A stretch of 53,262 nucleotides of DNA, from positions 1 to 53,262 of the forward strand of contig CADBZW010000029.1 of the NCBI GenBank assembly GCA_902799345.1. The letters are read 5' to 3'. This DNA is from an uncultured Bacteroidia bacterium (GTDB lineage Bacteria; Bacteroidota; Bacteroidia; Bacteroidales; F082). Position numbers and translations under genes: made by a program. The notes under the pieces are model-generated. The model was given only the letters and a program-made list of their open reading frames with translations, made no database searches and had not been told where the DNA came from. This document shows, in pieces, positions 15,954 through 24,109 of this stretch (position 1 is the first letter of the stretch; each line of letters starts with the position of its first letter).

Positions 15954-17815
15954 CGTTCGTTCTTATATGAGATTCTGCCTTCCATCATGCGTTTCTCCAG
16001 GTCCTCGCGTTTGGTGTAGCCTCGGATGTATTTCTCTATCATCAAGCTGGCAATGGGGGCTGCCCAGGTGGCGCCGTAGCCGCCGTTCTCGATGATGACG
16101 GCGAGGGCGATGGTGGGCTTGTCGGCGGGGGCGAAGGCGATGAAGTTGGAGTGGTAGTTGCCGTGCGGGTTTTGTGCCGTGCCGGTCTTGCCGCACTGCG
16201 GGATGTCGGCCATCTCGTAGCGTCGTGCCGTGCCTGCCGGACCGCTAAACACGGTGCGCAGCCCTTGTTTCATGACCCTGACATAGTTGGGGTTGATGCC
16301 TGGGTCCACCTTAGTGGACATCACCTCGGGGATGGGCGTGCCGTCGCCGAAGCACTTGATGAGGTGCGGGGGGTAGTAGAAGCCCTCGTTGGCGATGAAG
16401 GCGGCGATGTTGGCTAACTGAAGGGGTGTCACCAGCACCTCGCCCTGTCCGATGCCCAAGGAGCGGATGGTCACCGAGTTCCATTGTCCGTTGTACATGC
16501 GGTCGTAGTACTCGCGTGAAGGGATGTTGCCCGGGCGTTCGTAGGGGATGTCGGTGTTGAACTTATGTCCGAGGCCCAGCTTGTAGGTCATGTCTTTCCA
16601 ATACTGGTAGCCGTTCTTGATGTTGCCGAACTTCGGGTTGTTGAGGGTGGCCTTGAACGACTCGTAGAAGTAGGGGTTGCACGAGTTCATGATGGCGTTG
16701 GCGAAGTCGGGGCTGGGACCATGGTGGTGGGTGCATTTGATGGGCAACGAGCCGGGACCGCTGCAGTGGAAGCAGGTGGCGGGGGTGATGCTGCCGCTCT
16801 GCATGGCGATGAGGCCCACGACGGTCTTGAAGGTGGAGCCGGGGGGATAGGTGCCGCTGATGGCGCGGTTGATGAGCGGCTTCATGGGGTCGTCCTGCAG
16901 CTCTTGGTAGTGCTTGCCACGCTCGCGGCCCACGAGGAGGTTGGGGTCGTAGGTGGGGCTGGTGACGAAGGCGAGGATCTGTCCCGTGGCGGGCTCCACG
17001 GCCACGATGGAGCCTATCTTGCCCACCATGAGCTGCTCGCCGTAGGCTTGCAGGTCGGCGTCGAGGCCGAGGTAGAGGTCCTTGCCGGCCACCGGCTCTT
17101 GGTCGAGCTCGCCATCGCGGAAGCTGCCCATGACGCGGTTGTGCACGTCCACCATCATCACCTTCAGGCCTTTCTCGCCACGCAGCTCCTTCTCGTACGA
17201 CTTCTCGATGCCCGACTTGCCGATGTAGTCGCCTTGCTTGTAGTAGTTCTCCTCTTTGTCTTTTTCCAACTCGGCCGGGCTGATCTCGCCGATGTCGCCC
17301 AAGGTGTGGGCGGCGATGGCGTTGGGGTAGTGGCGCACCGTACGTGTTTGGAAATAAAAGCCAGGATAACGATACAGCACCTCGGCGATATGGGCATAGT
17401 TCTCCTTCGACACCTGCGTCATGAAGGGTGAGGGCTTGAGGTACGACTCTTTCTTGGCTTTGTTCATCCGTTCGATGAACGAGGTCTTGTCGATGTCGAG
17501 CAGACCGCAGAAGCCGAGCGTGTCGAAGGGATAGGAGGGGTCGAGTGTGTCCTTGATGATGGTTTGCTTGGGGATGACCATGAGGTCGTAGACGGCTTCG
17601 TTGAACACCAGCAGCTGGCCGTTACGGTCGAACACCTTGCCTCGGGCGGGGTATTGCGTGACGAAGCGGAGGGCGTTGTTGTCTGCCATGGTCTTGTACT
17701 TGTCGTCGATGACTTGGAGCAAAAACAACTTCAGGACATAGACAATCCCCACGGCGATGAAGATGCCCATGATCAGTAACTTTCTGGAAGACAAGTTGTT
17801 GTTTTTTGTTCTCAT
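15950..17815 (-). CDS. mrdA: Penicillin-binding protein 2
   Basis: 621 residues from ATG 17815. N-terminal TM anchor (LLIMGIFIAVGIVYVLKLFLL), pedestal domain, then transpeptidase domain with the three active-site motifs: GSTFK (nucleophile Ser), SCN within MNSCNPYFY, and KTG within CGKTGTAQNPHG. It crosslinks peptidoglycan during elongation. An upstream ATG at 17929 gives a 38-residue extension that reads through the promoter region and is rejected. The first ATG after the -7 box at 17833-17840 is used. Operon with rodA. Confidence 0.95.
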   Translation of the reverse strand: MRTKNNNLSSRKLLIMGIFIAVGIVYVLKLFLLQVIDDKYKTMADNNALRFVTQYPARGKVFDRNGQLLVFNEAVYDLMVIPKQTIIKDTLDPSYPFDTLGFCGLLDIDKTSFIERMNKAKKESYLKPSPFMTQVSKENYAHIAEVLYRYPGFYFQTRTVRHYPNAIAAHTLGDIGEISPAELEKDKEENYYKQGDYIGKSGIEKSYEKELRGEKGLKVMMVDVHNRVMGSFRDGELDQEPVAGKDLYLGLDADLQAYGEQLMVGKIGSIVAVEPATGQILAFVTSPTYDPNLLVGRERGKHYQELQDDPMKPLINRAISGTYPPGSTFKTVVGLIAMQSGSITPATCFHCSGPGSLPIKCTHHHGPSPDFANAIMNSCNPYFYESFKATLNNPKFGNIKNGYQYWKDMTYKLGLGHKFNTDIPYERPGNIPSREYYDRMYNGQWNSVTIRSLGIGQGEVLVTPLQLANIAAFIANEGFYYPPHLIKCFGDGTPIPEVMSTKVDPGINPNYVRVMKQGLRTVFSGPAGTARRYEMADIPQCGKTGTAQNPHGNYHSNFIAFAPADKPTIALAVIIENGGYGATWAAPIASLMIEKYIRGYTKREDLEKRMMEGRISYKNER

Positions 17816-17832
17816 GGTAGAATCGTGAATAG

Positions 17833-17840
17833 CAAAATTA
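17833..17840 (-). promoter_or_regulatory. -7 box of mrdA-rodA
   Basis: TAATTTTG on the minus strand, 17 bases before the mrdA start, divergent from the +-strand promoter at 17945-17952. Confidence 0.6.
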
Positions 17841-17944
17841 TAAGTTTTTCTTGATTGTAAAAGGGGGCAGACAAGAAAAATTTCACGTTTTTTCTCTTTT
17901 CTCTGAAAATCCGTGCAATAATCTGCCAATTATGCGATTTTTCG

Positions 17945-17952
17945 TATATTTG
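17945..17952 (+). promoter_or_regulatory. -7 box of the GldH-like/export operon
   Basis: TATATTTG, 22 bases before ATG 17975. Likely drives 17975-22318. Confidence 0.65.
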
Positions 17953-17974
17953 CACGATTTTTTTAGGCCTAAAA

Positions 17975-18433
17975 ATGAAAAAACTATTTTGGTTAGGATG
18001 CATGGTATTGTGTCTTTTCGGCTGCGCACGGCAGGAAAAGAACACCGCCTTGTTGCATCGCGAATTTTACGAGACGCTTTGGGAACGCTTTGACTATGTG
18101 AAGGATAACATAGAAGTGAAGGAGGAGACGAGCTACGACCTGAGCTTGAAAATCGCTTTCACCGATGCCTATCCTTACAACGACATCTCTATGGTGTTCA
18201 CGGTGTTCAGCAGCGACGGCAACCCCTATCGCGCCAGGGCTTACAAGTTCAACCTGAAGGACGCAGAGGGGAAATGGAACGTGGAAAGCGTCGACGGATG
18301 CCACACCTACGTGCTGCCCATCAACAAGGACTTGCGCATTGTGGATGCAGGCACCTACACCTTCCAAATCGAGAACCGTATGCCCATCACGCCCTTGGTT
18401 GGGGTGAAGGAGCTGACGTTGATGCGTAACTAA
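17975..18433 (+). CDS. GldH-like lipoprotein
   Basis: 152 residues with a lipoprotein signal ending in a lipobox (L-F-G-C, Cys17). The mature part has the beta-rich layout of GldH: a Y-D-L-S-L-K-I strand, an A-Y-P-Y-N-D-I-S-M segment (family 'YPy.Nl'), a G-K-W turn and a final G-T-Y-T-F-Q-I-E-N-R-M followed by a V-G-V-K-E-L strand. GldH is a lipoprotein of Bacteroidota linked to gliding and T9SS-related functions, also kept in non-gliding gut species. It starts the operon leading to capsule export genes 12 bases downstream. Remote similarity only, so the name is tentative. Confidence 0.5.
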   Translation: MKKLFWLGCMVLCLFGCARQEKNTALLHREFYETLWERFDYVKDNIEVKEETSYDLSLKIAFTDAYPYNDISMVFTVFSSDGNPYRARAYKFNLKDAEGKWNVESVDGCHTYVLPINKDLRIVDAGTYTFQIENRMPITPLVGVKELTLMRN

Positions 18434-18445
18434 AAAACGACAAAA

Positions 18446-19252
18446 ATGATGAAAACCATGAATAAAATCACGAAACTGGGACTTGCCGCAGTGGTGCTGG
18501 CAGTGCTTTTCGCTTCTTGTGTGCCCCAAAAGAAAATGCTGTATCTGAAGGAGGCACAGATGCTGAGCGAGAACCAATCCATCAACTATGTCAACGAACG
18601 CTCTGTCGATTACAAGCTGCAGCCGGGCGACAATCTGTACATTCGCTTTGTCAATATCGTTGACCAAGGCGGCACTTCTTCGTTGAACGGTGAGTTTACA
18701 AGGACCTCTTCCTCTGATGCATCTATTTATCTCCAATCCTACACCATCGATGAAGAAGGTTTCATAGAACTGCCGTTGATAGGAAAGATAGTGGTGCGTA
18801 ACCTTACGGTCGATGAGGCTAAAGCGCTGTTGCAAACCGAGCTTGACAAGTATATCAACCAAACCACCATCATCGTGAAGATGTCGAACTTCAATTTGAC
18901 GATTTTGGGTGAGGTGACCCATCCAGGCATGTTCAAGGTGTACCAGTCGCAAATCAACTTGTTTGAGGCTGTGGCCTTGGCGGGTAACATGACTAACTTT
19001 GCCAAGAACAGTGCGGTGAAAATCATCCGTCAAACCGACAACGGCTCAGAAATCGTCACCGTCGACATGGGTTCGGCTGACATCCTTTCATCGCCCTACT
19101 ATTATCTGAAACCCAACGACATCGTATATGTGGAGCCGATGAAGATTAAGCAATGGGGCTTCACCGCCTTCCCCTACGCCACGGTGTTCTCCATCATCTC
19201 GTTGGTCGTCACGGTATATGCTTTGTTTAGAAAAAATGGTAGTAGTAACTAA
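18446..19252 (+). CDS. Polysaccharide export lipoprotein (Wza-like)
   Basis: 268 residues. Lipoprotein signal with lipobox L-F-A-S-C. Then a poly-export domain (YKLQPGDNLYIRFVNI...EEGFIELPLIGKIVVRNLTVDEAKALLQTEL), an SLBB domain (LTILGEVTHPGMFKVYQSQINLFEAVALAG), and a C-terminal TM segment near 245-262. It should form the outer-membrane capsule export channel with the Wzc-like protein next door. The short form with one SLBB domain is typical of Bacteroidales. Confidence 0.92.
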   Translation: MMKTMNKITKLGLAAVVLAVLFASCVPQKKMLYLKEAQMLSENQSINYVNERSVDYKLQPGDNLYIRFVNIVDQGGTSSLNGEFTRTSSSDASIYLQSYTIDEEGFIELPLIGKIVVRNLTVDEAKALLQTELDKYINQTTIIVKMSNFNLTILGEVTHPGMFKVYQSQINLFEAVALAGNMTNFAKNSAVKIIRQTDNGSEIVTVDMGSADILSSPYYYLKPNDIVYVEPMKIKQWGFTAFPYATVFSIISLVVTVYALFRKNGSSN

Positions 19253-19279
19253 TGGTAACAACATATTTTAGAAATCATT

Positions 19280-21781
19280 ATGCAGAACGAAACAACATAC
19301 AAACCTCGGCAAAACAACAATGAGGAACAAACCGTCGATATCAAGCAATTGATTTTCCTTTTCTTGAACCACTGGTATTTGTTCTTGATAGGTGCTGTGG
19401 TGGCTTTGGTAGCAGGTTTTCTCATCAATAGGTACAAACCCAATGTCTATCAAACGACGGGTACGGTTCTCATCAAAGATGCGCATTCTTCTTATGATGC
19501 CACCGCCATTATGACCAATGGAAGTTTTAGCGGGTATCAGAACGTGGATAACGAGATGGCCATCTTGAGGTCGTACACGCTTAAGGATCGTGCGGTGAGG
19601 AAGATGAATATTGAGGTTACCTATATGGAAAAAGGACGTGTTGCCACAAGTGAGTTGTATAAAGCGTCTCCTTTTACGGTGGAATTTGACCGTGCCGTTC
19701 CACAAGCGGTGGGTTTGGAGTATAGCATTGTTAGCCTTGGCGAGGACACGATTGTTTTGCACGCGACATCCGAAGGGTATAACAAATATGATTTCATTTT
19801 GAGTCAGATTGTTCAAAGTTCTTCTGGGGCGAAAGTGGATGTGACGACTAAATGTAAGCAGGGCGAGATGGTAGACAATGGATACAACCGTTTTCGCATC
19901 GTGTTGAACGACAATTACAGACCAGGAATTGACGACAATAGGAAGTTATCTTTTTGGCTTAATAGTTATGCCAGTTTGGTAAGACAAAACGGATCATTCT
20001 CGGTGAGTACCACAAGCAAACAATCCTCAGTAATCGCAGTGACATCAAGTGGCTATAATGCAAAGAAGATTGTGGATTTCACCAATACCTTGATGAATGA
20101 ATATGTGTCACGAGGTCTGGAGAAGAAGAATGTGGTTTCGGAAAACACCATCGAATTTATTGATAATGAGTTGGAAGGTATCCAAGAGTCGTTGAGCAGC
20201 GCCGAAAGCGACTTGAAGGATTTCCGCGAGCAAAACGACGTGATGAACCTGGATGTGCAAGCCAATCAAGTGTATAACAACCTGCGTGCCTTGGAGAAGG
20301 AAAGAGCCGAGATGGGTGTTAACGTGAAAATCTATAAGCGTCTGCAGGATTATATCAAGGTGCAGATTAATGACCCAGAGAACTTGGCCATTCCCAGCAC
20401 GATGGGTATCAATGACCCTTTGCTGAACCAACTTGCTCGTGATCTTGTTACCTTGGCGCAAACCAAGGCCACTAAGTTGCTTACCCAAACTGAGCAGCAC
20501 CCCGAAATCATCAAACTCAACGAGCAGATTGTCACCACGAAGAGAGCCTTGTTGGAAAATGTCAACAACATCGTCGACAATGCCCAGATGAGCCTCAACG
20601 AAATCGACCGTCGCATCGCCGTGCTTGAAGGTGAGTCGCGCCGCTTGCCCGACAAGCAGCAGCAACTCATCAACTACCAACGTAACTTCAAGTTCAACGA
20701 AGATACTTATAAGTACCTGATGCAACGTCGTGCCGAGGCACAGATTCTGAAGGCCTCCAACACGCCCGACAATGAGATTCTTGATATCGCTCGTATAGAA
20801 ACGACGCGTAAGATTTCGCCTCGTACTGCGATGAACTACCTTATCGCCTTGATCATCGGCTTGCTCATCCCTGCCTTGTATCTCTTCCTCAAGAACTACT
20901 TCAACGTGGCCATCACCGACCGTAAGGACGTGGAGAAGCTGACACGCTTCCCCATCGTGGGTCAGGTGGCCCAGACCAGCGACACCAACCCCTTGGTGGT
21001 CATCAACTCACCCAAGTCGCCCATCGCCGAGTCGTTCCGCTCCATCCGTACCAACATCGAGTTCCTTACACAGGGCAAGTCGAAGAGCACCATCCTCGTC
21101 ACGGGCGACATGCAGAGCATCGGTAAGACCTTCAATAGTATCAACATCGCCTCCATCTATGCCTTCTATGGCAAGAAGACGGTGCTGCTGGGCTTCGATA
21201 TGCGTAAACCCAAGCTCTTCCAAGAGTTTGGCTTGAACAACAACGTAGGTATCAGCTCCTTCCTCTCCAACAAGGAGCCTTTCGAAAACATCATCCAAAC
21301 CGCGCCCCAGGTGCCGAACCTCGACATCATCACCAGCGGTCCCATCCCGCCCAACCCCGCCGAGTTGATTGCCTCGGAGAAGTGCGATGAGTTCTTCAAG
21401 CTGCTGAAGGAGAAATATGACTACATCATCATCGACACACCGCCTTTGGGCCTCGTCACCGACGCCTTCCTGCTGATGCGCTTCGCCGATGTCAAGCTGT
21501 TTATCGTCCGCCAGGGTGTGACCAACAAGAACATCTTCGGCAGTATCATCAAGGACTTGGAAGATCGTGGCATCGACGCCTCCATCGTCATCAACGGCAT
21601 CCAGACCAACAAGGGCTACTACGGCAAGCGCTATGGCAGCTATCGATACGGCTACGGCTATGCCTATGGCTATGGCTATGGCAGATTTGGCAGCCAACAC
21701 TCGGGCTACTACGGCAACGACTATTACGGCGAGGACCACTCCTCTTCCGATAAGAAAAAGCACAGAAGCAAGAAATCATAA
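19280..21781 (+). CDS. Wzc-like chain-length determinant / BY-kinase
   Basis: 833 residues. N-terminal Wzz domain with TM1 (~31-51), a long periplasmic coiled-coil region (about 280-480), TM2 near 520, then a cytoplasmic P-loop kinase domain. The Walker A region reads TGDMQSIGKT; the residue before GKT is Ile where Glu is common. Walker A' reads VLLGFDMRKPKL, and IIIDTPPLG is the Walker B/DxP motif. The C-terminus is a tyrosine cluster (about 14 Tyr between 775 and 820), the autophosphorylation tail. It controls polymer length and export together with the Wza-like protein. Confidence 0.92.
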   Translation: MQNETTYKPRQNNNEEQTVDIKQLIFLFLNHWYLFLIGAVVALVAGFLINRYKPNVYQTTGTVLIKDAHSSYDATAIMTNGSFSGYQNVDNEMAILRSYTLKDRAVRKMNIEVTYMEKGRVATSELYKASPFTVEFDRAVPQAVGLEYSIVSLGEDTIVLHATSEGYNKYDFILSQIVQSSSGAKVDVTTKCKQGEMVDNGYNRFRIVLNDNYRPGIDDNRKLSFWLNSYASLVRQNGSFSVSTTSKQSSVIAVTSSGYNAKKIVDFTNTLMNEYVSRGLEKKNVVSENTIEFIDNELEGIQESLSSAESDLKDFREQNDVMNLDVQANQVYNNLRALEKERAEMGVNVKIYKRLQDYIKVQINDPENLAIPSTMGINDPLLNQLARDLVTLAQTKATKLLTQTEQHPEIIKLNEQIVTTKRALLENVNNIVDNAQMSLNEIDRRIAVLEGESRRLPDKQQQLINYQRNFKFNEDTYKYLMQRRAEAQILKASNTPDNEILDIARIETTRKISPRTAMNYLIALIIGLLIPALYLFLKNYFNVAITDRKDVEKLTRFPIVGQVAQTSDTNPLVVINSPKSPIAESFRSIRTNIEFLTQGKSKSTILVTGDMQSIGKTFNSINIASIYAFYGKKTVLLGFDMRKPKLFQEFGLNNNVGISSFLSNKEPFENIIQTAPQVPNLDIITSGPIPPNPAELIASEKCDEFFKLLKEKYDYIIIDTPPLGLVTDAFLLMRFADVKLFIVRQGVTNKNIFGSIIKDLEDRGIDASIVINGIQTNKGYYGKRYGSYRYGYGYAYGYGYGRFGSQHSGYYGNDYYGEDHSSSDKKKHRSKKS

Positions 21782-21784
21782 AGG

Positions 21785-22318
21785 ATGAACCCACTCGAAC
21801 TTCGTGAACGACAATGGCATGCCTTGTATGTCAGGTCAAGGTCGGAGAAAAAGGTGTTGTCGCAACTCGAGGAGATGGGCATAGAGGCCTACCTGCCCCT
21901 GGTGACCAAGGTGAAACAATGGAGCGACCGCCGCAAGAAGATAGAGGAGCCTCTGTTCAAGTCGTATGTCTTCGTGCGTTCCAACGCCAAGGAATACCTC
22001 CCCATTCTTAACGTCTATGGCGTGATGCGCTTTGTGACCTTCGAACACGAAGCCGTGGTGGTGCCCGACAACCAGATTGTGGCCATCAAAAGATTCGTGG
22101 ACGACTATGAGCACGGCGAAGAGTTCAAGATGCAGAACAACGAGGAGCTGAAGGAAGGACAGATGGTCAGGATCATCAACGGCCCGATGAAAGGCCTGCA
22201 AGGAAGGCTCGAAACGATATATAACAAACGGCATCTCATCGTCTACATCGAAGTGGTGGGGCAATACATCCCCGTCCATCTCTCAAGGGCGAAGGTGGAG
22301 CCCGTCATCGAAAGTTAA
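21785..22318 (+). CDS. UpxY/NusG-like transcription antiterminator
   Basis: 177 residues: NusG N-terminal domain (WHALYVRSRSEKKVLSQLEEMGIEAYLP...KSYVFVR) and a C-terminal KOW domain (EGQMVRIINGPMKGLQG). UpxY proteins load on RNA polymerase in the leader of capsule operons and allow transcription of the long operon. Here it starts 4 bases after the Wzc-like stop and is followed by no glycosyltransferase, unlike the usual first-gene position. It may act on a polysaccharide locus elsewhere. Confidence 0.9.
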   Translation: MNPLELRERQWHALYVRSRSEKKVLSQLEEMGIEAYLPLVTKVKQWSDRRKKIEEPLFKSYVFVRSNAKEYLPILNVYGVMRFVTFEHEAVVVPDNQIVAIKRFVDDYEHGEEFKMQNNEELKEGQMVRIINGPMKGLQGRLETIYNKRHLIVYIEVVGQYIPVHLSRAKVEPVIES

Positions 22319-22349
22319 GCCTATTGCGCCCACATTCAATGATTTTTCG

Positions 22350-22357
22350 TATTTTTG
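22350..22357 (+). promoter_or_regulatory. -7 box of coiled-coil membrane protein gene
   Basis: TATTTTTG, 21 bases before ATG 22379; it rules out an upstream TTG start at 22355. Confidence 0.65.
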
Positions 22358-22378
22358 CAAAATAAAAACCCTAACGAT

Positions 22379-23293
22379 ATGGATTCAGAGAATAAGAAAA
22401 AATCGAAACAACCGTATTGGCTCTATGCCATCCTCGGTGTTTTGGCGATAGCCTTGATCGTGCTGTTGGTATGCAACAGCTCAATGAAAAGCGACCTGAA
22501 GACGCTTGAGGCAGAAAAAGAAATGCAACGTGCCGACTTCCAAGCCGAAGTGGACAGCCTGTTAAAGGTGCACAACGACTTGAAAGAGAGCTATGGCGAG
22601 TTGAGCCTCGAGCTGGCCGAGAAAGACAGCATCATCCAAGCCGACGCCGTCGAGATCAAGAAACTCCTTGACTCGCAGTGGGATTACTACCGCATCAAGA
22701 AGAAAGTGGAGTCGCTGCAGCTTATCTCGCAGAAGTATGTGCGTCAGATGGACTCGTTGTACACCGTCAACCGTGAGTTGGTGGCCGAGAACGAACGCAT
22801 CCGTGAGGAGTACCTCGCCGAACGCCGCGAAAACACCAACCTCAACCGCCAGAAGGAAGAGCTGACCAGCATGGTCAACCAGGCAGCTACGATGAAGCTG
22901 TTCAACTACACGGCCCAAGCCGTGCGCTTCAGGGGCGGCAGCAAGGAAAGCACCACCGACCGCGCCGACCGTGCCGAGCGCATCAGGATTGACTTCACCG
23001 TGGCAGCCAACGACTTGATACAGTCGGGCTCGAAGGTGTTCTATGTGCGTATTGCCGACCCAACGAAGGCCATCATCTGCAAAGGCACAGGCGACGAATA
23101 CGCCTTCCAGTCGAATGGCGAGACCTTGCAGTTCACCGAGAAGATCAGGGTCAACTACGAGGGTAAGGAGACGCCGGTCAGGGCGTATTATGCCAAGCCC
23201 TCCGACCGTGAGTTCCGCCCCGGCACCTACTTCATCGACATCTACGAACAAGGAGGCAAGCTCATCGGACAGACCTCTGTTGACTTGAGGTAG
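22379..23293 (+). CDS. Membrane-anchored coiled-coil protein, Bacteroidales hypothetical
   Basis: 304 residues. A single N-terminal TM (about 14-36) after a Lys-rich start, a long coiled coil (about 38-170, with heptad Leu and E/K pattern), then a C-terminal beta-rich domain ending in 'YFIDIYEQGGKLIGQTSVDLR'. Probably a periplasmic protein anchored in the inner membrane. I do not recognise a named family. It uses TAG as stop, showing TAG is an ordinary stop in this genome. Confidence 0.7.
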   Translation: MDSENKKKSKQPYWLYAILGVLAIALIVLLVCNSSMKSDLKTLEAEKEMQRADFQAEVDSLLKVHNDLKESYGELSLELAEKDSIIQADAVEIKKLLDSQWDYYRIKKKVESLQLISQKYVRQMDSLYTVNRELVAENERIREEYLAERRENTNLNRQKEELTSMVNQAATMKLFNYTAQAVRFRGGSKESTTDRADRAERIRIDFTVAANDLIQSGSKVFYVRIADPTKAIICKGTGDEYAFQSNGETLQFTEKIRVNYEGKETPVRAYYAKPSDREFRPGTYFIDIYEQGGKLIGQTSVDLR

Positions 23294-23302
23294 GATCTTT
23301 TA

Positions 23303-23377
23303 CGTGATTGCGAGCGCAGCGAAGCAATCTAGAGTAGAGACTTTCCCCTAGATTGCTTCGCTGCGCTCGCAATGACG
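23303..23377. repeat. GATTGCGAGCGCAGCGAAGC palindromic repeat, likely bidirectional terminator
   Basis: CGT-GATTGCGAGCGCAGCGAAGCAATC-TAG at 23303-23332 with its near-perfect complement at 23348-23377. Sits between convergent genes (coiled-coil protein and recO). The sequence is a repeat type widespread in bacterial genomes rather than a plain terminator. Confidence 0.85.
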
Positions 23378-23383
23378 ATAGGG

Positions 23384-24109
23384 TTATTCCAACACCGCCT
23401 TCAGCACCTCATGTGAGTGGAAGTCCTTCATCACCGGTGCATGAAGCCTCATAAAGACCATCAAGCCGTCGAGCAACTCGCGCCGCTGACTCAAGCGGAG
23501 CGGCCGACGGCTTGCTTCGTCAATGCCCACATTGAGCAAGTCCGACAGCGCGGTAGCCGTCTCGGCATCGAAATAATAGGGATGCAACGGATAATCGTGG
23601 GCAAAGGCCCCTTCCATCATGTCGAAGCACCAGCCCGGCTGATGGTTGGCTTTTGGGTAAAAGCCGAGGTGTCGGGTGAGCTCCAAAGTGAAAAACAAAG
23701 GGAAGATGGCATAGTCCTGTTCCACCAGGTCGAGCCACTGCAAGGAGCTGACGATGAAGTCGTACAGGGCTTCGTTCTGTTCCTGCTCCGTGATGGTCTT
23801 CGACAGCATCTCGCTGACGTACATCATGATGGCGCTCTTGTTCATCACCATGGGCAGGCTGTGGTACACCATGGCCAGCTGTGCGTCTTTGAGGTAGCCG
23901 AGGGTGTGACTTTTCGGGTTGCCCACCTCGACATATTGGATGACGTTGAGGTTTTGGAACAAGGCGGCACGGTTCTTGGCGCCTCGGTTGAAGGCCCCTT
24001 TCAGCATATAGGACTTCAAGCCCTGCGTTCGGGTGAACACCTTCACGATGAGGCTGGTGTCGCCGTAGCGCACCGACTGCAGGACGATGCCTTCGGTTTT
24101 GTCGTCCAT
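23384..24109 (-). CDS. recO: DNA repair protein RecO
   Basis: 241 residues from ATG 24109. N-terminal OB fold (TEGIVLQSVRYGDTSLIVKVFTRTQGLKSYMLKGA) and helical C-terminal region typical of RecO, which loads RecA with RecR/RecF on SSB-coated DNA. The start is set by the family N-terminus and by the TGATG overlap with the porZ stop. The Cys4 zinc site of some RecO proteins is not evident. Last gene of the ileS-dksA-lspA-porZ-recO string. Confidence 0.9.
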   Translation of the reverse strand: MDDKTEGIVLQSVRYGDTSLIVKVFTRTQGLKSYMLKGAFNRGAKNRAALFQNLNVIQYVEVGNPKSHTLGYLKDAQLAMVYHSLPMVMNKSAIMMYVSEMLSKTITEQEQNEALYDFIVSSLQWLDLVEQDYAIFPLFFTLELTRHLGFYPKANHQPGWCFDMMEGAFAHDYPLHPYYFDAETATALSDLLNVGIDEASRRPLRLSQRRELLDGLMVFMRLHAPVMKDFHSHEVLKAVLE

